The position numbers and the translations under genes were made by a program. 64,000 nucleotides of DNA from Halorubrum alkaliphilum (GTDB lineage: Archaea; Halobacteriota; Halobacteria; Halobacteriales; Haloferacaceae): the NCBI RefSeq assembly GCF_017873815.1, contig NZ_JAGGKQ010000005.1, positions 62,001-126,000 on the forward strand, read 5' to 3'. This document shows positions 1 through 8,335 of this stretch, in pieces (position 1 is the stretch's first letter; each line of letters opens with the position of its first letter). The notes beneath the pieces were generated by a model. It did no database searches, was not told the origin of the DNA, and worked only from the letters and a program-made list of their open reading frames with translations.

Positions 1-1
1 C

Positions 2-1126
2 TTCGCTGGCGAGTTCGAGACCGCGTACGAGGCCAGCTCTCGGGCTTACGCGCTCGCGGCATCGCTCGACGATCCGATCGCGGTCGCGAAGAGCCTGATG
101 AACGTGGCGAACGCGCTCGACGCCATGGGCGACTCCGAGACCGTGATCGCCCACTACCGGCTCGCACATGAACTGTTCCAGACGTACGATGACGTCCATG
201 GCGAGGCGAACGTGTCGACGAACCTCGGCGTGGCGCTCCGACGCAGGGGCGATCTCTCCGGGGCAAGACGGGCTGGGAGACGAGCGCTCGAAGGGTACCG
301 GACGGTCGGTGACACCCACCGGGAAGCGATCGTCCTGGTGAACCTCGGCGCGATCGCCGAACAGCGGGGGGAACTCGGCACGGCACGGGAGCGATACCGG
401 ACGGTCGAGTCGCTGGCGGAGCGAACCGGCTCGGAACCCCACCGGGGGTTCGCCCTGAACGGACTCGGATCGGTCGCGCTCCGGGAGCACGCGCTCGACG
501 AGGCCGAGCGACTGTCGCGGGACGCACTGGCGGCCTTCGAGGGGATCGACGCCGACCACCGAACCGCCATGGTGTCGACACAACTCGCGGAGATCGCCGT
601 CGAGCGAGGCGACGCCAACGAGGCCGAGCGATGGCTCTCCCGGTCGGCGGAGCTGCTCGACGACCACGCGGGTCGTAAACGTACTGCGGCCCTCAACCAC
701 GTACGCGGCAGGAAGCTCAGGCTACAAGGGGACCTCCCCGCGGCCGAACGCGCGCTCTCGTCCGCTCTCGAGGACGCCGAATCAGGCGGATTTATGGACC
801 TAAAAACGCGGATACTCGCTACGCTCGGCCAGATCGCTGCCGAGCGGGGAGAGAACCGGATCGCGGTCGATCGGCTCGTGACCGCTATCGAGCAGGGGAC
901 GGTCTACGAGTGTGAAACGGGCCTCTCCGACGCGTCAGACGCGTTGGAGTCGCTGGTGCCCGATCACGAGTTGCCGGGAGCCGACCGGGAAGCGACCGGA
1001 GCGGATGTCGTTCGGGAGGCGATCGAGGCGGTCGGCTCCGGGATCGAGATCGACGACGACGCGTGTCGCGAGTTGGCCGAACGCTGGCGGCTCGTGTCGC
1101 AATCGCTTTCCGCGCGGCAGGGGTAG
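2..1126 (+). CDS. TPR-repeat protein, 5' end missing
   Basis: The reading frame is open from the first bases of the window, so the true start lies upstream and only the C-terminal part is seen. The translation is a run of about 34-40-residue helical repeats of tetratricopeptide type, with recurring LG-A-LA-L-EA spacing such as NLGVALRRRGD and NLGAIAEQRGEL. TPR arrays are protein-protein interaction scaffolds, and no catalytic domain is visible in this part. It may be the sensor or scaffold half of a longer regulator whose N-terminus is off the window. The PUA gene follows after 7 nt, so the two are probably co-transcribed. The family assignment is secure but the function is unknown. Confidence 0.75.
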   Translation, partial: FAGEFETAYEASSRAYALAASLDDPIAVAKSLMNVANALDAMGDSETVIAHYRLAHELFQTYDDVHGEANVSTNLGVALRRRGDLSGARRAGRRALEGYRTVGDTHREAIVLVNLGAIAEQRGELGTARERYRTVESLAERTGSEPHRGFALNGLGSVALREHALDEAERLSRDALAAFEGIDADHRTAMVSTQLAEIAVERGDANEAERWLSRSAELLDDHAGRKRTAALNHVRGRKLRLQGDLPAAERALSSALEDAESGGFMDLKTRILATLGQIAAERGENRIAVDRLVTAIEQGTVYECETGLSDASDALESLVPDHELPGADREATGADVVREAIEAVGSGIEIDDDACRELAERWRLVSQSLSARQG

Positions 1127-1133
1127 CGCGAGT

Positions 1134-1667
1134 ATGAGCGACAGCGAGGACCTCGCCGACCTGCGGACGGGTGCCGACTACCAGTTCGGTGCGGGGGCCG
1201 GCGAAGCGCTGTTCCCGTCGGAGGGGACCGTGACGATCCGGCGGTCCAGCGGCGGACGACCGCGACAGATCATCGACGGCGACGTCGACGACACGCCCGG
1301 CAGTCCCGAAGGGGACAGGCTGGTGTCGTACGGCACCGACGGGCGGTTCACCCTCGGGATCACGGGCGCGAAACGGCTCCAAGCCGCGTTCCCGGACTCG
1401 ACACACCGGATCGTCGTCGGCTCCGAGAGCGAGCCGTACGTGCGGGACGGCCGAAACACCTTCGCGAAGTTCGTAACCGCGGCTGACGAGGGGATCCGCC
1501 CCGGCGACGAGGTGCTCGTCGTCGACGGCGACGACACGCTGTTCGCCGTCGGGCGCGCCGAACTATCGGGCGCGGAAGCGCTCGCTTTCGAGAGCGGCGT
1601 CGCCGTCAAGGTCCGCCACGGCGTCGGTAACGATGTACCTGCCGAAACCCTCCCCGAGGATCTCTGA
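1134..1667 (+). CDS. PUA-domain protein
   Basis: The 177-residue protein starts at the ATG 7 nt after the TPR gene; longer in-frame starts would overlap that gene and read as non-protein-like sequence. The C-terminal half (about residues 95-170) matches the PUA RNA-binding fold seen in archaeosine tRNA-guanine transglycosylases: a segment around VVGSESEPYVRDGRNTFAK, then GDEVLVVDGDD and VGRAELSG. The N-terminal part resembles the C-terminal extension of archaeal TGT-type enzymes. It probably binds structured RNA. No transglycosylase catalytic domain is present, so enzymatic activity is not expected from this gene alone. Confidence 0.7.
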   Translation: MSDSEDLADLRTGADYQFGAGAGEALFPSEGTVTIRRSSGGRPRQIIDGDVDDTPGSPEGDRLVSYGTDGRFTLGITGAKRLQAAFPDSTHRIVVGSESEPYVRDGRNTFAKFVTAADEGIRPGDEVLVVDGDDTLFAVGRAELSGAEALAFESGVAVKVRHGVGNDVPAETLPEDL

Positions 1668-1741
1668 CGCGCTCCCGCCGCCGAAGGCGCGAGTATTCCT
1701 CTCACAGACGGATCAAGTTGAGTTCCTCAGGGGTGACCGAA

Positions 1742-1784
1742 ATGCTCCATCCTGAAGCTGGCTGAACCTCAGCATACCCTTTTG
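1742..1784. terminator. Hairpin between convergent genes
   Basis: ATGCT at 1742-1746 pairs with AGCAT at 1771-1775 and is followed by accc and a TTTT run. It lies between the plus-strand PUA gene and the end of the minus-strand CoA-transferase gene, so it is a plausible terminator for the plus-strand transcript. The stem is only 5 bp, so the call is modest. Confidence 0.35.
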
Positions 1785-1824
1785 AGATCTGACCGCGACG
1801 ATCCGTTCGGCTGACGGGGTATCG

Positions 1825-3315
1825 TCACGGATCGACGCCCGTGTCCTCGGCGATCGGTGTAGCACCCGTTCGTTCGGAAACCTGATCCAGATACGACCGC
1901 AAACTCGGGCGGTACGCCGGGTCGGCGACGCTCATCACCGCGTCCGGTCGCTCCCGTAGCGATAGCCCTCGGAGATCAGCGACCCCGTGTTCAGTAACGA
2001 CGATATCGACATCGTGGTCGGTGTGATCGACGTGTGCCGTCGCAGGAACGATACGTGACACGTCACCGTCAGCAGCGGTCGAAGGCAGTGCGATAATGCT
2101 CAAGCGTGCGTTACGGACGAAGTCGTTGCTGCCACCGATCCCATTGACCACACGGGTGCCACGGATGTGGGTCGCGTTGGCGTTTCCGTGGAGGTCGACT
2201 TCGACGGCACTATTCACCGCGGTGACTCCGAACCGCTCGATCGGGCCGGTAGCGTTCGAGATGTCCCCCGGCCGCAGGACGATCTCGTTGGCGTACTGCG
2301 ATATGTCCGCGAACAATCGGTCCTGTCCGTCCGCCGACAGCGCCAGCGACGTGGCGCTTGCCCCCGATAGCCTGCCGGCGTCGATCAAGTCCAACAGCCC
2401 GTCTTGAATTACCTCACCGAAGTACACGAGCGGCCGGTCACCGACCTCAAGCTCTGTGAGCGCGCCCATCAGTGCGTTGCCGAGGCTTCCGACCCCGAAC
2501 TGTAGCGTGACCGCTTCGGCGAACAGGGGGTTGCGACCGATCTCCGCGTCGAGAAACCGCCTAAGATTGGCCGCTATCGCTCGGTCGCTGTCGTCCGGAT
2601 CGCGGAACTCGTACGGATCGTCGCGGCGATCGATCCGGACAACGGCAGCGAGGTCGTCGGAATCAAACCGGATCGCGGGAGAGCCGATCCGCTCTGTCGG
2701 GGTGGAAAGCGGAATCGGATCGCGCCCCGGCGGATCCCCGCGCGTGTACACGTCGTGGACCCTGGCAAGGTCCAGCGGCTGGGTGGCGTTCACCTCGACG
2801 ATGAGCCGGTCGGCGGCTCGAACGAACGCCGGAGTGTTTCCGACCGATGTCGTGGGAACGAGCCAGTCCGGGCCCACCGCGACCGCCTCGACCACGGCCA
2901 CGCGCTCGCCCCTGAGACCGGTGTGGAGCCCGTCAAACCGGAGATCATCGGCTACCCCCGCGATGTGTCTGTCATGGAACATCACCTCTCCGGTGTTGAT
3001 CGCCTCGCGGACAGCGGGGCGGGTCTGAAACGGATATCGGCGGGCCATGTCGCCGCTCTCGACGAGAGCCGCGTCGATCTCGTCGCCGACACCACCGCCG
3101 GAGACGACTGTCAGCGTCCGGTCGTCACCACGCGCGATCGCCTCCGGAACCACTTTCGGGTAGCCGACACCACCAAAGCCACTGACGAACAACGTCGCCT
3201 CCGCGGGGACCTTTTCGGCGGCCGTGGCGGCGTCGACGGTAGGGAGGTCGCCGACGACGCGAGCCGAGGGGACTGGGTCCTCACGCGTGGGCGGGTCGGT
3301 GGTCACGCGCTCCAC
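1825..3315 (-). CDS. Class I acyl-CoA hydrolase/CoA-transferase family protein
   Basis: The 496-residue protein belongs to the acetyl-CoA hydrolase/transferase family (Cat1, succinyl-CoA:acetate and 4-hydroxybutyrate CoA-transferases). The C-terminal half shows the family signatures LQFGVGSLGNALM, the HGNANATHIRGTRVVNGIGG region and VTEHGVADLRGLSLRER. Such enzymes use a glutamate to carry CoA as a thioester. The start is GTG after a GGGAGGTG ribosome site. It is the last gene of a five-gene operon for glutamate mutase and methylaspartate ammonia-lyase, so the likely job is to activate mesaconate with CoA taken from succinyl-CoA or acetyl-CoA. That substrate is inferred from context only. The classical haloarchaeal mesaconate CoA-transferase is of the unrelated CaiB (class III) family. 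Confidence 0.8.
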   Translation of the reverse strand: MERVTTDPPTREDPVPSARVVGDLPTVDAATAAEKVPAEATLFVSGFGGVGYPKVVPEAIARGDDRTLTVVSGGGVGDEIDAALVESGDMARRYPFQTRPAVREAINTGEVMFHDRHIAGVADDLRFDGLHTGLRGERVAVVEAVAVGPDWLVPTTSVGNTPAFVRAADRLIVEVNATQPLDLARVHDVYTRGDPPGRDPIPLSTPTERIGSPAIRFDSDDLAAVVRIDRRDDPYEFRDPDDSDRAIAANLRRFLDAEIGRNPLFAEAVTLQFGVGSLGNALMGALTELEVGDRPLVYFGEVIQDGLLDLIDAGRLSGASATSLALSADGQDRLFADISQYANEIVLRPGDISNATGPIERFGVTAVNSAVEVDLHGNANATHIRGTRVVNGIGGSNDFVRNARLSIIALPSTAADGDVSRIVPATAHVDHTDHDVDIVVTEHGVADLRGLSLRERPDAVMSVADPAYRPSLRSYLDQVSERTGATPIAEDTGVDP

Positions 3316-3343
3316 CTCCCACGCCGACGGAGCGGACTCGGAA

Positions 3344-3901
3344 TCATTGGAGGTCCTCCGGTTGCGTACCGATTCCCTCTGGCCAGCCGGTCGGGCGGGC
3401 GGCGGTCGGCTCTGCGCTGCCCCGCTTGCGGACCATCGGTGTCCGCTCTAACGAGAGCACGAGGTCGCCCTCCTGATTGTACGCCCGCAGCTCCGTCGAG
3501 ACGATCCCGACGTGGTCTCTGGACTCCGACTCCCGCTTGGCGATCACCTCCGACTCCGCGAATATCGTATCACCGTGGAAGACGGGGGCGTGGTGGGTCA
3601 CGTCGTCGTACCCGAGGTTAGCGGTTGCGTTCGCGCTCACGTCGATCACGCTCATCCCGACGGCGAGCGCAATCACGTACAGTCCGTTGACGAGACGCTC
3701 CCCGAACTCCGTTTCCGAAGCGTATGCCTCGTTGAAATGCATCGGATTCGTGTTGAGCGTCAGGTTCGTGAACCAGACGTCGTCCGTTTCCGTCACCGTT
3801 CGTCCGTACGGGTGTTTGTACACGTCCCCGATCGTGAAGTCCTCGTAGTAGCGGCCTTCCCATCCGGAGACGAGCCGTCTGTCGGTTTCGTTGTTTCTCA
3901 T
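3344..3901 (-). CDS. MaoC-type enoyl-CoA hydratase, candidate mesaconyl-CoA hydratase
   Basis: The 185-residue protein starts at MRNNETDRRL. The upstream in-frame stretch overlaps the mal gene and is not protein-like. It is a single hot-dog MaoC domain: YYEDFTIGDVYKHPYGRTVTETD, then the catalytic-type segment NTNPMHFNEAYAS, FGERLVNGLYV, and a C-terminal beta sheet ending LVLSLERTPMVRKR. Family members hydrate trans-2-enoyl-CoAs, and in this operon the natural substrate would be mesaconyl-CoA, giving beta-methylmalyl-CoA. It sits 58 nt after mal and 28 nt before the CoA-transferase. A single-domain protein of this size is short for known mesaconyl-CoA hydratases, so the substrate is an inference. 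Confidence 0.75.
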   Translation of the reverse strand: MRNNETDRRLVSGWEGRYYEDFTIGDVYKHPYGRTVTETDDVWFTNLTLNTNPMHFNEAYASETEFGERLVNGLYVIALAVGMSVIDVSANATANLGYDDVTHHAPVFHGDTIFAESEVIAKRESESRDHVGIVSTELRAYNQEGDLVLSLERTPMVRKRGSAEPTAARPTGWPEGIGTQPEDLQ

Positions 3902-3959
3902 TGTCACGTATGTGATCGGATCGTGGCGGTTCGTTTCGGCTCGCCCAGCGTCGGCCCCG

Positions 3960-5192
3960 TCATTGGTCCGACCGTTGGTGGCGCGCGAGCGTCCGGTACA
4001 TTTCGTTCGTGACGATGGAGTATCCTTCGTCGAACCCCATGCCGGGTTTCGCGAGGATCTGAGCTGCGTCGGTAGCGAGTGCGACGTGGGCGCTCGCCCG
4101 AGCGGACGCCGCAGTCTCGTTACACGTCCCACCGAGATACGCCCGGACCGGCGTCCCCTGACAGTACCGAACCGCGCGACCGCTTTCGAGGAGGCTCCCA
4201 GCATCCGGCGTTTTTATTTGGACGACATCGGCGGCAACAGCGTCGACGAACGCGAGTACGTCCTCGCGGTCGTCACACCACTCGTCAGCGACGAGGTCGA
4301 CGTCCACACCTGCATCGGCGAGCCCATCTCTAAGCGCTCCCATCGCCACGATCTGTCCCTCGCAGTCGTCGGCCATCACCGGCTCCTCAAGCTGTAGTGG
4401 ATACGGTGCCGCCGCGCGTTCCAACTCGTCTACGTAGTCAACAACCGAAGCGCGGTCGTACGGCGGACCGAACAGCTCATCGATCATCCCGTAGATATCA
4501 ATGTGAAACCTGGGTTGATACTCCGTCGTGCCGAGTTCATCCGCACGCTCGGACAGCCACGAGAGGTACTCGATGAGTCGCTCACCGTCCGAACCAACCT
4601 TTTCAACGTTGTTGAACAGCCCGTGTGGGAGCACGTCGACACGCTTGAGAAGCATTTTCTCGGCCCCACGTCGACGATCGTCACCGGACTGACCGAACAC
4701 CGGCACGGGCTCTGTTGCCGGTTCGGTTCCGAGCGTTTCCGCGAGAACGCGTGTGCGTGTCTCCTGACGAGCCTTCGAAGCCGCATCGAGCAGCGCGGCG
4801 GAAACGCCGTACTCAACGGCAGAGTGAATCCCGTCGAGCGCGCGGAGCGCAGCGTCGTTGTCGGCAAAGGCCGATGGGTCTCGACCAACGAGCGCGTCCG
4901 CGACCCGTCCCTCGACAGTTTCGACGTGATCGGACGCTCGGAACACCGGATCGCGGTCTCCTGCGGCGGCGTACTGGACCGCTGCGCAGTCGCCCCGACA
5001 AACTCGACCGTCGCTCGTTTCGAGTTCGACGATCAGTGCCTCTCCGGGTTCTCGGACCCGATCGAACCCGGGAGTGACCGGCTCGGCATCGTACGCGAAC
5101 CCGTCCGGCTCCGCGCCCGCGGTGATCGCCGCCTGATCGTCCGCGAAGAACGCCGAAATCGCAGGCGTCGCGGTGAGACGGACGATCTCCAT
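3960..5192 (-). CDS. mal: Methylaspartate ammonia-lyase
   Basis: The 410-residue protein has the length and motif order of 3-methylaspartate ammonia-lyase of the enolase superfamily. It eliminates ammonia from (2S,3S)-3-methylaspartate to give mesaconate. Visible features are the long capping domain, PVFGQSGDDRRRGAEKMLLKRVDVLPHG carrying the catalytic-lysine region, PRFHIDIYGMIDELFG (first metal aspartate), LEEPVMADD (glutamate ligand), DLVADEWCDDREDV (aspartate ligand) and VQIKTPDAGSL. It overlaps the stop of mamB as TGATG, indicating translational coupling. In haloarchaea the enzyme is part of the methylaspartate cycle for acetyl-CoA assimilation; in clostridia it acts in glutamate fermentation. 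Confidence 0.93.
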   Translation of the reverse strand: MEIVRLTATPAISAFFADDQAAITAGAEPDGFAYDAEPVTPGFDRVREPGEALIVELETSDGRVCRGDCAAVQYAAAGDRDPVFRASDHVETVEGRVADALVGRDPSAFADNDAALRALDGIHSAVEYGVSAALLDAASKARQETRTRVLAETLGTEPATEPVPVFGQSGDDRRRGAEKMLLKRVDVLPHGLFNNVEKVGSDGERLIEYLSWLSERADELGTTEYQPRFHIDIYGMIDELFGPPYDRASVVDYVDELERAAAPYPLQLEEPVMADDCEGQIVAMGALRDGLADAGVDVDLVADEWCDDREDVLAFVDAVAADVVQIKTPDAGSLLESGRAVRYCQGTPVRAYLGGTCNETAASARASAHVALATDAAQILAKPGMGFDEGYSIVTNEMYRTLARHQRSDQ

Positions 5193-6622
5193 CAGTTTTC
5201 CTCCGGGCGACCCACGAGTCGCCCGTTGCTTATGGCCGAGACATCGTCGGCGACCATCCTGAACGACGGATCGCGGCCCTCCGCGACCGCCCGCTCCTCC
5301 AGCCTAGCTTGATGCGTCTCCACGACATCGTCCGGAATCGCCAGCTCGCCGGATTTCAACAGACGGACGCGACCGTCGTCATCTCGCGCCGGGAGAACAT
5401 CGCCTGCGGCCGCTTCACTCGGTGGAAACGGCACGTCGAGGAGTCCGCGATCGAACGCGCGAACGGTACCGCGAGCGATATCTCCGTTCCCGGCGTCTTG
5501 AACTGCGCCTATCAGCGACCTGACCGAGCGCTCGATTAGCTCTTGCTCGCGGTCGACGCCGTCGAGCACAATGTCCTGATCTTCAAGCATTCGTAGCAGC
5601 TGATCTGTTTCTCGCAACCCGGCAGCGTTCGCTTCCGCGGTCGGAACACCACGCGCCTCCTGCGGCGACTTCGTGATGATCTTGTCTGGCTCGGCCATCG
5701 CCGCCGTAACGCTACCGAGACCGATCACGCCGTGTGCCCGGGCCTCATCGCGCGGGAACCCACCCATCCACTGGTGGAACACGGTCGTCACGGTCACCTC
5801 TCTCGGCAAGAACTCCCTACCGAGCGCTTCCATCGCCCGGATCGCAGCCACATCCTGAACGAGGTTCCCGACTTGGCCGTACCCCAGCGTGATGCTTCGG
5901 ACCCCCTGCGTGGCCGCGAGCAGCCCCTCGATGAGACAGATGGCGATCGAGATCGAGGGGGGAACGAGCGTCCCCGTCAGTGGTCCGAATGGCTCGCGGT
6001 TGATCCGTATTCCCTGCTCGGTGTACGCACCAGCGAGCCGGTCGACGTACTGCCAGTACTCGATTGTCTCGGCGAGATCGTACTTGCTGGTGTACGGAAG
6101 GTTGTACGTGATCGGGCCCCCCTCGAAGCTCTGGAACCCCCCAGCGAGCGTTACCGCGGCTAGTAGCCGAGCGTCCGGCGTTCCGTGTCGGACCTGTACG
6201 GGTGCGTCAGTAGCTTCGATGAGCCGCTGGCAGCGCTCAACTCCGTGGTTCACCGCCGGGAACCCGTTCAGTTCGTCGGTACCGGTCTCTCGTGACCGAT
6301 TCAGTCCCTCACGAGCCTCCTCGTACGCGTTATCACGAGTGTACGAGTCGATCGTCGTCGGCAACAGGTCGGCGTTCCCGTCACGGACGAGAGTGTCGAG
6401 GAGTTCTATCTGGTCGTCGAGTAGAGGAACCCCTGCCCGCGGCTGGGTCAGCACATCCTCGGCTCCCTCCAATACGCGAGCAAACTGCTTTTCTGCGGGT
6501 AACGACTCGTGGAAATCGACCGCGTCCCGGAACTCCGCGGGGTCGCCGCCGGGGTACCTGTCCCACACCTTCTGATCGATCCGTCTCAGTTCCGCTTCGC
6601 TGAGCGTAACGTCTCTCACCAT
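5192..6622 (-). CDS. mamB: Glutamate mutase, large (E) subunit
   Basis: The 476-residue protein is close to the usual length of the substrate-binding E subunit (about 480). Recognisable stretches are VRHGTPDARLLAAVTLAGGF, EGGPITYNLPYTSKYDL, INREPFGPLTGTLVPPSI and FHQWMGGFPRDEARAHGVI. With the cobalamin subunit it rearranges L-glutamate to threo-3-methylaspartate by a radical mechanism using adenosylcobalamin. It starts directly after the mamA stop (TAG then ATG) and overlaps mal by one base. The tight S-E-mal order is the hallmark of the methylaspartate route. Confidence 0.95.
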   Translation of the reverse strand: MVRDVTLSEAELRRIDQKVWDRYPGGDPAEFRDAVDFHESLPAEKQFARVLEGAEDVLTQPRAGVPLLDDQIELLDTLVRDGNADLLPTTIDSYTRDNAYEEAREGLNRSRETGTDELNGFPAVNHGVERCQRLIEATDAPVQVRHGTPDARLLAAVTLAGGFQSFEGGPITYNLPYTSKYDLAETIEYWQYVDRLAGAYTEQGIRINREPFGPLTGTLVPPSISIAICLIEGLLAATQGVRSITLGYGQVGNLVQDVAAIRAMEALGREFLPREVTVTTVFHQWMGGFPRDEARAHGVIGLGSVTAAMAEPDKIITKSPQEARGVPTAEANAAGLRETDQLLRMLEDQDIVLDGVDREQELIERSVRSLIGAVQDAGNGDIARGTVRAFDRGLLDVPFPPSEAAAGDVLPARDDDGRVRLLKSGELAIPDDVVETHQARLEERAVAEGRDPSFRMVADDVSAISNGRLVGRPEEN

Positions 6623-7069
6623 CTACGACGAAACTCGCGTAACCGGTTGGCTGACCTGCTCGTCCGTTCCAAACTCTGTTCGAAGGACCTCGACGACGGC
6701 GTCGATGTCGGTCTCAGATTCGAACACGCGGTCGAATCCCATCTCGCGGAACCGACGGCGTACCGTTTCGAACTCCGTCTGCCCGACTGCGAGGTTCCCG
6801 CCGATGTATGTGACGGGGTCAGCGGAAACCTCGGCCAGCGTCTCGTGAAGTCCCTCACAATCCTGCTCGGCATGGCCGTACAGCGAGGAAACGAGTACGG
6901 CGTTCGCGTCCACCTCGTCGGCCGCAGCGGCGAACTCTTCGGCAGGCGTCTGGGCTCCAAGGTTGCGTACCTCGAACCCGGCCTCCCTAAGCGCGTGTTC
7001 AAGCAGCGTGACGCCGATGACGTGTGCGTCAGATCCGATCGTGCCGACCACGATGGTTGGTCCTGACAT
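6623..7069 (-). CDS. mamA: Glutamate mutase, small cobalamin-binding (S) subunit
   Basis: The 148-residue Rossmann-type protein carries the B12-binding signature D14-A-H16-V-I-G19, in which the histidine replaces the dimethylbenzimidazole ligand of cobalamin. It also has the conserved SSLYGHAEQDCEGL and YIGGNLAVG segments. It forms the adenosylcobalamin site together with MamB. It is the first gene of the five-gene operon running down to 1825, so the regulation of the whole pathway should be at its upstream region, which holds an inverted repeat (7140-7161). Confidence 0.95.
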   Translation of the reverse strand: MSGPTIVVGTIGSDAHVIGVTLLEHALREAGFEVRNLGAQTPAEEFAAAADEVDANAVLVSSLYGHAEQDCEGLHETLAEVSADPVTYIGGNLAVGQTEFETVRRRFREMGFDRVFESETDIDAVVEVLRTEFGTDEQVSQPVTRVSS

Positions 7070-7303
7070 GACGTTATGTACCCATCAGAGCTGGTAGTTT
7101 CATACATTTGTCGAATGTCGTATCGTTGATAGTCGAAATACTAGCGAGCCGTCGTGCTAGTGGGATCTCGTATTTCTCATGCGGTTCAGGCATCAACAAC
7201 AGTAGCGCCGAGCGAAAAGATAACGAAAGTTAAGTATGATTATGAAGGTTTAAAAGGCGAATTCAGTGGCGGGTCGACCGACCACCGCTTCCGTACCAGG
7301 CGA
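7070..7303 (-). promoter_or_regulatory. mamA operon promoter region with inverted repeat
   Basis: This 234-nt AT-rich gap separates mamA from the end of the presenilin gene; both genes are on the minus strand. The clearest element is the perfect inverted repeat ACTAGC-N10-GCTAGT at 7140-7161, about 70-90 nt before the mamA start. AT-rich stretches on the minus strand near the start could be the TATA element, but none is clearly best. Farther upstream, T-rich stretches at about 7218-7260 on the minus strand could end the presenilin transcript. The repeat has the size of a dimeric regulator site. Confidence 0.45.
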
Positions 7304-8335
7304 TCACAACACGACGCCGAGACCGACCGCGTCGATGAGCGACACGCCCGCAAGCAACGATCCGATCAGGTAGCCGCCGATCGCGCCGCCGTTTAAAAGG
7401 GGGAGCCCGGCATGCGCCCGACCCTTCATCACCCAGCGCATCAGTACGAGCAGCCCGGCGATCGTCCCGATCATCGCGAGCACCGCCGGGAGGTTGACCT
7501 CGAAGAAGGGGATCGAAAGGGGGTCGGCCGGCGAGAACCGCGCCGCGCTGGCGACGAGCACTGCCGGGATCACGGCGTCGCCGAGCCCGATGAAGAAGGC
7601 GTCGCGGCTGCCGTCGGTTTCCTCGTCCGCATCCCCCCCTTCCACTGCGTCCTCGGTCGCATTGCCGTCAGCGTCCGCGTGGTCGTCTCCGCCACTGCTC
7701 CGTTCCGCTCCATCGCCGGCAGCGTCGTCCTCGTGAACGTCGTTCGCACCGGAGAAGTCGTCGTCGAGTAGCGAGTACGATAGCGAGAGCGGGATCACCA
7801 ACACCACGGGGATGTTCAGATCCATCACGCCCTCCGCCAGCGACAGCATGTGTTCGGTTCCATACACCGAGATCGCGTCGTAGACGGCCAAGAAACTCAG
7901 GAGCACGAGCGCGGGGAGGAGCCCGAACGAGATGCCGAACAACCCGGCCGCGCCCGCTCCCATCAACACCCCGGCGGTGTCGATGACGTACCACTCCGGA
8001 TGGACGAGCAGGCCGATGCCGACGGCGAGTGCTGGGATCGCGGCGAGAAGCGGGGAGACGAACGCCGCGAAGACGTACCACGAGAGCCACGCGGACACGC
8101 CGATGATCAGCAGACGGATCGCCCAGTCGAACTCGTATCGGAACGCCGCGAGCATGAACCCGGTCATGACGACGATCGCGACGATGTAGATCAGGCTGTT
8201 CGTCGGGTCCTGCGGGTTCTCGACCGGCTGGTAGCCGCTCGCCTCGAACGAGGGTACCAACGCCAACGCCCCCAGTTGGACGACGACGAACAGCACGACG
8301 ACGAAGGCGACGCCGCGATACTCGCGGGAAGACAT
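7304..8335 (-). CDS. Presenilin-type intramembrane aspartyl protease
   Basis: The 343-residue polytopic membrane protein has about nine hydrophobic segments. It carries the presenilin/signal-peptide-peptidase motifs: YDAISVY (catalytic Asp about residue 152), GLGD (catalytic Asp about residue 252), and GLPLLNGG near residue 311 in the place of the PAL motif. It should cleave transmembrane peptides within the bilayer. Between the two catalytic helices lies a strongly acidic hydrophilic loop of about 55 residues (roughly 190-248), reminiscent in place of the large loop of eukaryotic presenilin. Neither flank suggests a substrate. The PAL motif is degenerate (PLL). Confidence 0.88.
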   Translation of the reverse strand: MSSREYRGVAFVVVLFVVVQLGALALVPSFEASGYQPVENPQDPTNSLIYIVAIVVMTGFMLAAFRYEFDWAIRLLIIGVSAWLSWYVFAAFVSPLLAAIPALAVGIGLLVHPEWYVIDTAGVLMGAGAAGLFGISFGLLPALVLLSFLAVYDAISVYGTEHMLSLAEGVMDLNIPVVLVIPLSLSYSLLDDDFSGANDVHEDDAAGDGAERSSGGDDHADADGNATEDAVEGGDADEETDGSRDAFFIGLGDAVIPAVLVASAARFSPADPLSIPFFEVNLPAVLAMIGTIAGLLVLMRWVMKGRAHAGLPLLNGGAIGGYLIGSLLAGVSLIDAVGLGVVL

